DNA of 64,000 nt from the NCBI GenBank assembly GCA_003344405.1, contig NOWV01000084.1, positions 1-64,000 on the forward strand, in the 5' to 3' direction. Position numbers and translations under genes: made by a program. The notes below the pieces were generated by a model. The model did no database searches. It had not been told where the DNA came from and saw nothing but the letters and a program-made list of their open reading frames with translations. Below, piece after piece: positions 10,810-22,404 of the stretch (position 1 is its first letter; every line of letters begins with the position of its first letter). Origin of the DNA: Trichoplax sp. H2. Lineage: Eukaryota; Placozoa; Uniplacotomia; Trichoplacea.

Positions 10810-12342
10810 TCACAACCGATCACGTAGGTAGATTTCTACATTATGTAATTTTAATGTTAGTGGAGCACTGTATGATATTTCTTTTTTAAAATCAGTTATA
10901 AAATCAAATCGATGAACTAGTTTAGCTATTGCAATCTTTAAGAAATTCGTTGCAAAATTTTGACCTATACAATTTCTTGCACCGGCCGAAAATGGAATAT
11001 AAGCAAATGGATGGCGATCACCAATATTTTCAGGTAGAAATCGAGACGGATCAAATTCGTCTGGGTGATCCCAAACGTTTGGATCACGATGAACTATAAA
11101 TCCTGAATAAATTATAATGCTTCCTTCAGGAACGATTTTGCCATCTATCTGTAGATCTTTATTAGCAGTTCGAGCATTAAAAGGTACAGGTGGGAAAAGC
11201 CGCAGAGCTTCTTTAATGCATAAACTAGTATATTTTAACTGCGACAAATCATCCCATTCAATTTGCGATTTATTTTGTAATATATTTGAAACTTCGTCCC
11301 TGATTTTACTTTGGTGCTCAGGATATTTTGCTAAACAATATAATGTAACAGATAATGTACCGGCTGTAGTATCATGTCCAGCAAATAAAAATGTATCAAC
11401 TTCATTTCGTATGTCAATTAAACTTAACTTTGTTCCATCTTCGTAACGTGCATTTAATAAAGTATCGAGAAAATCCAGTGATTTTCGCGATTTTACTTCA
11501 TCATTTCCTACATTTTCAAGTTCTGCTTGGCGCTTTCTTATAATCCCTTCAGTAAATTCATGCGATACATTCACTTGCTGTTGAAATTGCTTACCCGCTG
11601 ATGTGAAATTAAAGTAGATCCATGGATTATGATGTAAAAGATTGTATCCACGCTTAACGATTAATTCTCCTAACGTTTGAACAGAATTGATATAAGGATG
11701 ATTTTTACCGCTTGTTTGACAGTTTAAATGCATTGAAAACGCACATGGTAAGACGACATCGAGAGTGCAAAGACTGGCATCATAATATAAATCTAATGGC
11801 TCATGGCGTTCAGCCGATGCGGACCATTTCTCGATTAAAGTGTCTGCAGTTTCGTTATAGATATTGATATAAGTCTTTAAGATATCGAAATGAAATGCTG
11901 GAGTGAGTAAACGTCGATTTCTAGCCCAATGATTACCGTTGGAAGTCAATAATCCATGTCCAATCCAATCCGATAGAAATCGGTATAAATTGCTAATTTT
12001 GGGTGGTTCAGCTAAGATCACTTTTTTAATAACATCAGGATCATAGCAAATAAATGCTGGCTGCGTTGAACCGTACCAAAGCATGAAATATTTATCATAT
12101 ATCTTGCTAGTATCAATCAAGAACTTGAAATATTTATCTGCACCGCCTAGCTGATGAGTGTTGCCAATAAGAAATCGATGCGGTGGTGCATTAAATTTGC
12201 TGCCATAATAGACCAGTCTTAATCGCTTATAAACCGATTTACATAATTTTTGCAGGAATAAACCAACTATGCAGCAAATAATAGAGTTGAAAAGGATGTA
12301 TTTATAATCTAGCTTGGAAGATTCCAAAAACGGTAACTTCAT
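10810..12342 (-). CDS. Cytochrome P450, clan 4 (CYP4-like), intronless
   Basis: A haem-thiolate monooxygenase, expected to be anchored in the ER membrane and to oxidise fatty acids, sterol-like lipids or xenobiotics with electrons from P450 reductase. The 510 residues match normal P450 length and lie in one exon. A hydrophobic anchor spans about residues 16-34. The C-helix WxxxR region is around W139. The I-helix is EVDTFLFAGHDTTAG (oxygen-activating AGHDTT at 321-326), and the K-helix ExxR is E378-R381. A PERF-type motif PSRF lies at 432-435, and the haem loop FSAGARNCIG has cysteine ligand C458. EVDTFxFxGHDTT is typical of clan 4. The glutamate that binds haem covalently in many CYP4 enzymes is an alanine here (A321). 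An AATAAA sits on the minus strand just beyond the stop (10799-10794). Substrate cannot be predicted. Confidence 0.95.
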   Translation of the reverse strand: MKLPFLESSKLDYKYILFNSIICCIVGLFLQKLCKSVYKRLRLVYYGSKFNAPPHRFLIGNTHQLGGADKYFKFLIDTSKIYDKYFMLWYGSTQPAFICYDPDVIKKVILAEPPKISNLYRFLSDWIGHGLLTSNGNHWARNRRLLTPAFHFDILKTYINIYNETADTLIEKWSASAERHEPLDLYYDASLCTLDVVLPCAFSMHLNCQTSGKNHPYINSVQTLGELIVKRGYNLLHHNPWIYFNFTSAGKQFQQQVNVSHEFTEGIIRKRQAELENVGNDEVKSRKSLDFLDTLLNARYEDGTKLSLIDIRNEVDTFLFAGHDTTAGTLSVTLYCLAKYPEHQSKIRDEVSNILQNKSQIEWDDLSQLKYTSLCIKEALRLFPPVPFNARTANKDLQIDGKIVPEGSIIIYSGFIVHRDPNVWDHPDEFDPSRFLPENIGDRHPFAYIPFSAGARNCIGQNFATNFLKIAIAKLVHRFDFITDFKKEISYSAPLTLKLHNVEIYLRDRL

Positions 12343-15040
12343 GATGCTTGCAAAGAATGATTCAGTCTAGCCAACGTAACCGATCGTTTTAATTCTGAGA
12401 TTATCGTGAGACCAATGGGCAGACTTGACCGAAGATTCAGAAATTACTGTTATAATATATAAGAATACAAATAGGAGAGTTATAAATAAGCTACAACAAG
12501 CGAATTCAATACCTTAATGCTATTTTGAATATTTATCAGTACAATTAAGCCAAAGTATAAATAGATTGCTAAAGAAAAGTTGTTCTTGAAAGATGGCCTA
12601 GGTATAGAAATAGGCTACAGTAGCCTACCAAATTATTTGCACTAAAATTTCGAGATTATACCAAATATTATCCCAATATAAATAACACCAATCATGTATT
12701 CAAGTGACTATTATCATAGAGCTAATATGGGTCATGGAATATTAAAAAAGTAGATACTTTACGGATTCGTTAAGCTGATACATAAATGGAAACTTACCTG
12801 AAGATTAATGAAATACAGTCAAGCCTAGGTAAGAAGGTATTGCCAATCTTACAAGAAACAGCTTATAGAATTGATTTCGTCGCCTATCAAGCAGTTTTAT
12901 ATCTAAGCGAGAGCAAACTCCATTTTTACCTTTGGACTTAGATCATAATTTGATCATGTCTAGCGAGAAGAAATCGTGATTGGTGGATGCACAATCAATC
13001 ATGTTGACAAAACTTGTTGCTTTAACTATCAATAATATTTATCGCTATTATCACTAAAAATGAGAAAAAGGGATTGCCACACTCGTTATTGCTCCGCTAT
13101 TGGCTTCCAGTAGCTGACGATGTTAATTTTGATGGTTATGATTGCGATCTTGATCTCATAATCAGGGATTCCTGGAAAGTAGAAGAATAGAGGGACGCGA
13201 AGTAGTTATTCAGTGCCTAATCATCTCGGGCCTTGTGGATTTTCGGGTTATTCTACTATATGCTACCACCCAAAGCGTGTACGATACTATATAAAATTAA
13301 CCAAGTAGCTTCTGTTATGGATAACTATCGTCGATAGTCCAGTGGATCATTTAAGATCTAAGTTCAGTTGAAATGATCAGCGAAATAGTGGGTCTCCCAT
13401 TTTTAGTAGAGTATATCATCGTTCCTATCCCTCTCTTACTTTTGAGTAATCCTTGCCACCAATTATAAAATATCAGCAAAATCGGATAATTTGGGCGAAA
13501 TTTGCATGCACATTAGTCAATGGATCAAGTTTAATAATCACAGCTGGCCATCAACTTTTGTAAACAACAAATAGAACCTCTGCAATGCCAATGAAAGACG
13601 GTTTTCAAAGCAGTTCTCATTATTTTTGCAATTCAAAATTTGAAGTATTAAATTTTAGGACAGTATCATCGGGGTAAATCAAATTTTTTGATGATTTATT
13701 GAAGTCGAATTAATGTATTAAATGCTTATGACAGTATCCACTTCAAAGTTACTCCTAAAATTCCCGTTAGAAAGTAATTGCATCCACAACATGATGAACA
13801 TTCGATGCAAGCACTCTTGCTCCACACCCTAATTCTGAGTAATATGTCCTTCAATTGCTGCTATCCCTTCATCATATTAATATCTAAAATAAAATAGTCG
13901 ATATATATCCTCCGCAAGATGCCACACATTATCAAACATAATAGAATTGGAGTAAGACTAATTTAGAATGAAATCCTATCAGAAATAATTTACAGTAACT
14001 ATCTGAGATGCATTAATATCATATCTTAATCGTTTGCCTTACTACAGAGGTATGGCAGACAATATTTGATATCAGGATATAGATTTATATTTTACATATC
14101 CTATTCCCAAAATTAGATTGCTACAGCTGATTCTCCAAGGATATCATGCGTTTCGTATCCACTTTAGCCTCCAATTTTCTTTCTTAACCTTTTAAATTAA
14201 TTTATTCTCCTTCACAGCAGAGTTAATTAAATGGAAACGGTAAATCATGATCATCCGTTCCCGAATTAGATGTGTCTTTATTCCTTTAAATCATCAACTC
14301 GTCGTATGGAGCGTATACGAAGCGAATTCTTAGGAGTAATATGCAATAAATTTCTTTGAACGCGAACCTATAAATAAGTAAATATCGAAAATTTCAATGT
14401 TAGCCAATAAAATGAGAAATTTATAAATAGAATTCGGTAGTTTAGTTCACTTTCAGACTAGTTGGTAGCCACCATAGGCAAGTTTGGATATGCAAATAAT
14501 TCAAGTAACATAAACAATGGAGATTCATAAAAAACAAATACTGTACATTTAAATCACTTATAACCCAATTTTCTACATTATGTCGTTGCAAGATTGATAT
14601 GAATTAGCCATAATCGTTGCAAATTGTATTTTCACTATAAATTTCTATTCACAATCTGATGACGGTAACAGCAAATTGAACATTTTAAAATCATGCACCC
14701 GAGTATTCTAATTTTGGTTGCTACCATAATAGCTAACGGGCGACAGTAAATTAAAATAATCGAACACAGCTTACTCCAAACTCTATTAGATTTTTCCAGC
14801 CGGTCATCCACTGATAAAAGTGCTTAAAATGGAAATTAGACTTTGCAGTTTAACAAGTATTCAGAAATAACTGGAGTACATCAAAATAGGATACCCTTAG
14901 CCATTACATGAGCGGCATTGTTATTTCATATGTCGCTTAAGGGTAATTTATAAAGAAGGAAATTTCGAACATTTTAGTTATAGGAATGGCTATAACAGTG
15001 GTGATTTAAATTGGATGCGAATTTGAAGGCGTATCTTAAG
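12343..15040. other. Intergenic stretch between P450 and glutamate receptor
   Basis: AT-rich and mostly featureless. One 55-codon frame on the + strand (13026-13190) contains VADDVNFDGYDCDLDLII, which resembles an FG-GAP or calcium-loop motif, but it lacks a start, clear splice borders and neighbours that extend it. I leave it as a low-confidence observation. Confidence 0.45.
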
Positions 15041-15300
15041 TAATAAATAGAAAACTATAAGCTCTATCCTCGATAGTAACTCCAAAGAATGTTGACCATT
15101 ACGACAAAGATCAACCTTTTGACATAGCGGTGGAAATAAGTAGAAAATTGTAAGATCTGCACTCGTTAGCAACTGTAAAAATGCTGATCATTACGAAAAT
15201 CAACATTCTGACGTAGCAATAGAAATAAAGTGACAACTATAAGACCTACTGTCGATAGAAATTGCAGAGAATGTTGATCATCATTACTAAGATTGGATAT
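15041..15300. repeat. Tandem repeat, about three copies of an 85-95 bp unit
   Basis: Three imperfect copies begin near 15041, 15135 and 15222. Each contains an (A)ATAAxTAGAAAAxTxTAAGAxCTxxxCTCGxTAG block, then AAxAATGxTGAxCATTACGA. The repeat lies just beyond the 3' end of the receptor gene. The two short minus-strand ORFs across it are repeat artefacts. Confidence 0.75.
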
Positions 15301-15573
15301 TATAGGACTCTTAAACCATAATAGCTTAATTTTATCTTCCAAATAATTTACATCAAGCCCGAGATAGAACATTTTAATACAGTATAATGAAAATCTACAT
15401 ATGTTAGAAAGCAAGAATTTCTACAGATTTAGAAAAGGAATCAGACATTTACTGCATTTCAGGATAAACTAGAGTTCTAAAATTTATGAGTAGAATGAAA
15501 ATTTTATTATATCATGCAGTAGTCAAGTCCCTGCAGAAATCGTTTGTTTCTTTCAATTTAGCAGTCAACTTTC

Positions 15574-18500
15574 CTACCAAGAACTTAGCCTAGAATTGAA
15601 TACTGTTGGAGTTAATTCTACAGTATAAGAACCGAAATCGAAAATAACTATTACCTCATTTCTTAGATGATAGTAATGCCACGCCATTTCAGCAAATAGA
15701 ATAACATATCCAATAAAAAAGCCAATAAATAGAGTGATGAATATTCCGCCTAAATATCTTATAGTCATTTGACTAACATCAGAATCGATTTTGCTGGAGG
15801 ATGTACATTGGCTACGATCACTCCACCACTTCTTTCTCAGATAATCGAGATATCCACGATCTTTTAATTTCAATATGGCTAAACTAAAATTTCGAAGGTA
15901 AGCCGAGTGCATCGGTAAGCCGATTCCGAATGAGTTTTGATTAAAAGGTTTGCCAATAATCATTAAATCGCAAGGAAGTCGAAAAGTAGTATATTTCGCT
16001 TTAGGTCGATCCAATAGAAAAGCAAATGAACCTTGATGGACATTTTCTATACCTTCGCTAGTATTCTCGCATAACTTGCCATCTTTTACTATCTTATTCC
16101 ACAGTTCTTGGTGCACCGAAGACGTAGAGCTTTTTACAAAATCTAAGGTTTGACTGCCATTAGTAACGCCGACACGGTATTGGTGACTATTAGCTAATTG
16201 ATGAATTGAAGAAATTGTAGGATTCGTAGGTGTCACCGAGAGATGAGCAGTTAGCTGAGCTGTGTACGTTTGAGCTATAATTAATGCAAAAAACCACCAT
16301 GATAATCCTAAAATTCGACTAGATACTCCACGAGGTGTAGATTCACAGCCTTGTTGAAGTAATGCTGCGGATATAAACCATATGCTATTGCCCAGTGTTT
16401 GATCCATCCCAGCCTCACGAGCTTGATTATTAATATTTCCCCAGCTATACGGACTTAGATAATTATAAATAGCCAGTAGCAAGCTAACTCCAACAGCAGC
16501 GATAATAACCGATATCCAAACTTCTAAGGTAAAAGGATACAAGAACTGAAAAAGATCCGGTGATCGCTGACCAGGGTGCCTGAGTAAGATAGCCGTGTGT
16601 GAATAAAAATAAGGCACAGTAAACTCAATCACTCTCTGTCTTTCTCGACTGATAGTAAAATCTCCTAGTGCAGCATCGCCTAACTGAATTTGATCAGATA
16701 CGAGAAATTAGATAAGATTTATTTCAAACAACATTTAATGGAAGCAATTATTAAGTTTCGATTTACAAGAAACTCCCTTTGATTGTCAGCAATTCCTTTG
16801 AATATATCATTTTTCAATATCAAAATAATAAGATGCTATAGAAACAGTATCATCTCAAATTTAGAGATCTCTTAAAGCAAAATTACTCATATGCTGCTAT
16901 TATACTAGTAAAAGAAAGTATAGCTGTTAATTGTTAAATTGAACAGCGAATAAAATGAATTTAATAGGATTGGTATCTCATATAAATCTATATTAAACTT
17001 GTCTTAAGGAGACTAAATAATTTATGCGTTTTGAATATCGTTTGTGTATGGACTAACCTATTAATAGTATATAAAGAGCTCCATAATTATCTAGCTAGAG
17101 AGGAAGTAGATGAAACTGCAGTGAAAGTACTTTTTTTAACAAAGGCTTTTTACCTAGTGTGGAACGTTTCATAAGTATTTAACTGACTAAGGTAGTGTAA
17201 CTAGGCCTTAGTGACTAGAAACGCATATTAGCAACCAACCTAGAACTAGCTATACTTTCAATTGAAAGGTATCTGTATTGCAATTGCGGTTATAATAATT
17301 AATATGTAATATTATTATAATCTATATCTATAAGATCATCCTAGATTTCATCGGAATAATAATATTGCAGGTAATCGCCGTTATATAATAACTTACATGA
17401 TCTTGTAATTGCCCTACCATACCAGTCCATTTACTGTTATTCAACTGACTACCGTATTGTCCATCCGGTGATACATATAACTCATACTTAAAACCAACAA
17501 TTTCACTGATAGCATTAATTAAATCGATGCAGAATCCTTGATAAGATGGCTGACCAGTAAAGACATCATATTCTTTCATGAAAACAAATGGTTCAGACTA
17601 AATGTAATATTAAGTATTTCATCGATCAAACATAATTAGCTAGTTTCACAATTTAACCAAACGTAACCAATTTCTGTAGGCACTAAACATATAAATTATT
17701 TCTGAAACGTTATAAAAACTACTATCTTACAGAAATCTGCCATTTATTTACTAATTTATAGCATCAAATTAAGCGAATATACGGTACTAAAGATAGAACT
17801 TGCCAAGACTGTGACGATTCGAAGCTTGTTTCTTCCGTCATTGCTAGGCCACTGCACAGATTTAATATTCGAGTCAAAAGTTGCGATCTAAGCAGATAGA
17901 AAATTCTATTAGAATCCATATTATAACGAGTGACCAAAATTGATGGAAATAGCCTACTATCTGAGGAGTAGACAATATGTTTTCAAAGGTGGAATTGATA
18001 ATTTCAAGCATATAGCCTTTTCTCTTCCGATGAGAATCAAACTCGACTACTCCCGTTAAGCCACGCGTTTTTACCTGAATGATATAAATTAATTTAGGAG
18101 ATCAATAATTATAATGGTCATAGCGAACAAATGCAATGATATCAGTAACTGTTGGGAAATATATAAAGTATTCATTAGCTATCATTGCTACAGTATAAGA
18201 TCATCACTACATTCAGAATTAGATTAAGATACTGATTTGATGTTGATCTATAATTATAATATCAAATTACATACTCTTCTTTTTAAGTATAATAACATGG
18301 TAACTTACCCGCTGAATTAGCTGAATTACTTCAGAATATGCAAATGGTTTGTCGGTTAAACAGTGTGGTAATAAACTGGGATTGGTTAATAAATTTATAG
18401 ATTTATACAGCCTATACATCTTGTCTGTAATGTCCGCCATCACTTCAACCGAATCAAAAACTAATTTTGCACTAACCTATATTCATTAATTGAATAGAAA

Positions 18501-20680
18501 GGTAGACTAAGTTAAGAATTTTTCCATAGCAGGTTTTTGGTTAATCTTATTAACTTAATATACGCAAAAATTACAAATTCCGCGATATCCGTCGTTATCG
18601 TTGTCATAATTGAGATTTGATAGCATATTGGTTATAAATGCTTAATATAGAAATACCACTAACATGAAGTTTATCGATGTCTTTATTAAGTGTAGTAGAG
18701 CTTCTTGACTTATATCTTGATAAAATATCCCGTTCAATTTTTTCAAAATTTCTTTCAAACACTGGACTTAAGCGCAATGTCATAATTTTTGCATCACCAG
18801 GTTGAACGCTTACACTACTGAATACTGCGTCAATGTCCTAAATCCATACAGGAAAGCATTGCTAATCAATCATGTAGGATAGCATCGTTCTATTTTTCAA
18901 TATATCAGATCACAACTTGATCTCGTTCGATTTTCAATGAATTGCTAATTACTCAATTTAAACTCTAGAAATAACATATTAAGAAAATCTTACGATCGTG
19001 GATATAATCCAATGATAACCGGATGAATTCAACATATTTAATTGGTATGCCTACAGAATAAGAATTAATTTCATAATAATGTCTTATTATAAGTGTCCTT
19101 TTATGCTGTGATCAAAGTATCCAAGAGCTTCCATATCCTTTGCGGTCAACAATATTTTAATATTTCTTAAAATAAATACATTTTTCTTACTGACAATCTA
19201 ATTACTTACATAATCAAGTAGTAAAGCTGTATTATTGTCTCTGCATTTAATCAAGAAATGGGCAATTTTCTCTTCTTTAACACTATCGAAAACTTTCTTT
19301 AATGCCAACTTTTTACCCTGAATGGTGGCATCTCCATCAATATAATGTAGTCGCATTTCCCAAGAGGTAGTATAAACATCATTAACTAAGTTTTCAATCC
19401 GATGCATTTCTAAATATTTTAAAAAATGTAGTTCAAGCAAAGTATTTAATATACATGGATATATTCAAGATATTCAATTTCAACATATTATCGACACGAT
19501 ACAATGGCAAATTCATCCTTTTACTCTCATACCATCAAATATTACTGCTATTTTGCGCCATTTAAATCGCTTAGCAATTTCGATTGTCGTAAAATCAATA
19601 TCTTCTTGTAATGGGGCCATGACAAATGTACTATCATCTTTATCCACAGCTCGGTTATCGGTAGAAAAATAGGGTAAATTGAGTGATTTGCATAGATAAA
19701 TAATTAAGGATGGATGTAAATGGTATTTTGACAACGGGCCAAAAATTGCAATAGCTTTTCTTTCGACTTGTTGACAAACTATAGATGCAATTATAATAAA
19801 TCAAGTTCGAACTTATTTGATCTATATGATACAATTTCCTCTATGATATGATGACAACATAAAATGATCAACTGATAGACAATTTCCGGTTATGCGAAAT
19901 ATGTACAACGAAAAAAAAGCACTCCGTACTCATGCTTTGCTCTAATAAAATTAGTAGCAAAATACATAGTGTCTATAAAATTATAGAGCTAGATTCAACC
20001 TGTTAAGGATTGATAATTATCAATCGTGAAATAATACATATAAAATTTTTTTAACCGAGCCTCTCTCAGGTCTAATGGCAACGCCATTTAGAGCGTAACT
20101 TACTTGCATTTTGAATGCTTGTCAATTGGCTCATATCGACATCAGCCATAGTCGTAGTAATATTAATGCTATAAAGAGATTGAAGCTGGGAGCTAAAATG
20201 TTCCACAGCATATTCAAAAGCTACTTGCTCTTGCGTAATATGAGGTGAGGAAGAGCTTAGTGTTATTCCTCCTGAATTAACAAAGCATCAGCAGTCAAAA
20301 TTCGATATCGATTAAAAGTTACTGAATTACTTAATTTAAATATGGTTCATATTCGTTATAAGGTTTGACTAAAAACATTTCATTTATACATACTGTATCT
20401 TCTAATGGTTATGAGAAGTTTAAGAATAAGCCAGACAAAACGAAACTTTAAATTAAAATCTCTGATATATGTTGTTAAATCTATGATATTTAGATATTAC
20501 AAATAAAAATATAATTGATCCCAAGATGATCATCAAAGCTGCGTTTAGACTGCTTGAAAAAAAAAATATTGACCGACATTATCTGTCATCCTCACCAAAT
20601 ACAATTTCTTGATTTGATGCCTTACACGTTGCAATCCATATTACAAAGGCATACAGTCCTATAATTTCCATTTTTTTCAT
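15574..20680 (-). CDS. Ionotropic glutamate receptor subunit, 11 exons, 864 aa
   Basis: A ligand-gated cation channel subunit of the plasma membrane. Exons in order: 20680-20596, 20271-20104, 19778-19533, 19409-19210, 19050-18994, 18837-18657, 18460-18309, 18074-17928, 17851-17804, 17597-17397 and 16683-15574. All phases agree, giving 865 codons with stop. The protein has a signal peptide (MKKMEIIGLYAF...), an amino-terminal domain with AIAIFGPLSKYHLHP and GLTGVVEFDS, S1 with SEPFVFMKEY and WTGMVG, and M1 at about 547-569. The pore loop has ALLQQGCE with Gln at the Q/R site (~605). M3 ends TYTAQLTAHLSV in place of SYTANLAAFLTV. S2 holds GSQTLDF, and M4 is at about 807-829. The ligand arginine is kept (~R510), as are the S2 disulfide cysteines (LPCD, SQCT). 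The usual ligand glutamate is Asp (FAFLLD, ~720), as in NMDA-type subunits. The subunit fits the AMPA/kainate/delta-like side of the family. The ligand is not predictable. Confidence 0.92.
17598..17803 (-). other. Probable GC-AG intron in the glutamate receptor gene
   Basis: Exon 9 ends GTCTTG and is followed by gcaagt; the next exon starts after tttag with TCTGAACCATTTGTT. Using the GC donor keeps phase 0 and gives RIVTVL-SEPFVF, which matches the conserved start of S1 (…TVLxEPFV…). The GT alternatives either shorten the motif (ending at ACA before gtcttg) or break the frame. GCAAGT is the usual form of a GC donor. Confidence 0.6.
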
Positions 20681-21771
20681 TAAATAAGAATAAAATGATT
20701 AAAATTTTGATTTCTTTGTGAAATTTGGCTTCCTAATGTTGATAATCTTATCTGATTTCCCTGATATGTAATGCATATGGTTCCAAGACTAATTTAGATT
20801 CGATACAAATGTTATTCTACCGTGATGATCTAATAATATCAATAAACGTCTGGCATCATAATGGATGCCATTCATATCTCTCCCAATCAGATAACGAATG
20901 GGGTAGAGCAAACTAATCATATGTATCTATTTAGCACATCAAATACCTAAGAATAAAGTTTACGAATAAGCTAGGATAATTATCCTACACGATCATAGCA
21001 CATCACCGTAAGCCCGCTTAATGTGTTGCTACAGGAATAAAGTATTTTTATGTGCTGTACCAATAAAATGATTATTTTCAATGTCATTTGGTATTCCTAT
21101 AGGCACCATAGACAAAATATATGCCAATTTTTAATTGACGATGAATTTGTATTGCTAGAACATGATCTAGAATACCGAAATGATGACATTTAGTGCGATT
21201 TAAGATAAAAAGAATGCTAGCATTAAACTGGCCCCCACCTACTTATACTTTAGCTTGTTTAAAAAAAGTAAAAGTAGATACTAATTTTTAGAAACTTTGG
21301 TAATTTATTAATACTTGTAAAAAATCATGTGAAAGTCTTTGTTTGATTTGTCAGAATCATTGCGGATCAACTAAAGTACCACCAATAGATCTGAATTACT
21401 CCTATTTTACCGAAATCCGCTTTACATCTGCCGTATGTTAACAGCCTTGTGTCAATACTTAATATTATGTTGACAATTATCTGATTGTCCACCATCGCAT
21501 GACCACGTTCTTTAATCTAATTTCAAAATCAGAACTCACTTTTCATTCCAAATATTACCATATGAAAATGACAAACAATTAGCAAACAGAACAGCCGAGG
21601 CTTACTCAATTGGATTTTTCTAACATATGAAACAAAAAGAATTCTATTTAATTTCCATTAGCTAAGTTATGCAATGCCTAACAATTTTATGAATAATTAA
21701 TTATTAGGGCCTAGATGAAGATTCATTGTAATGAAAAGAGATTTTAAAATAAGCGATAGAAGATTTATTTT
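20681..21771. other. Upstream region of the glutamate receptor gene
   Basis: This AT-rich stretch must contain the promoter and 5' UTR of the minus-strand receptor gene. I see no further coding exon and no motif strong enough to name. It ends at the second copy of the dispersed repeat. Confidence 0.4.
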
Positions 21772-22404
21772 ACCAGCTAGGAATAGCTCTAACTTGCAAC
21801 TAGGTTTGGGAGAGTGTTTTCTAGCATACGCTAGCGTAATTTAGAATATCAATAATTGATATTCCTAGGTAGATAGGATTTAACACAGAGAGATCTCCAA
21901 ACTTCTAGAAAATCACAATATAATTTATTGTCGGCGAAGCCGTCACTTATATAGGCTTCGGTACCTAAAACTGATTTAACTACACGAGTTACCTCGTCTA
22001 TTAGACATTAATCTAATTCATACTCTAAAGAGCCTCTATTTATACGGATTAAACACAGTCTAATCCTATTAGATTTACTGTATCAGTATTAAAATTACTC
22101 AATTTCTAATAATAGTTTAACAATATTTGGCTATCTTACTAAGATATTTTATCTAAACTTAAAGATTGTACTTTCAACCTCGACATCCTTCGAGGCGATA
22201 GACACTATCTAGTTAAACCAGTTGGAAATTACTATTTTAGTATATTTAATTCTAAATTAAGGATTGCTAAGACATCAAGTGTTAGCCACTAAAGTTACAA
22301 ATCAAGGAGACCGTAGACATTGCTAATATATAAGCAAATACAGAATGTAACATAAAAATAATGTACACGTCACGAAGATTACTTTCGTGATAATTCCGTT
22401 AATA
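21772..22404. repeat. Dispersed repeat, copy 2
   Basis: Second copy of the ~640-bp element found in the importin-alpha intron at 4797-5432, in the same orientation and colinear from AGCTAGGAATAGC to CACGAAGATTACTTTCGTGA. The final hairpin CACGAA...TTCGTG is perfect in this copy. Small indels and many transitions separate the copies, so the insertions are not recent. Confidence 0.75.

Noticed and set aside
11117-11446. 109-codon + ORF opposite the P450 gene
   Set aside because: It is the antisense shadow of the P450 coding sequence.
14990-15414. Two minus-strand ORFs of 60 and 82 codons
   Set aside because: They cross a three-copy tandem repeat and their similarity to each other comes from it.
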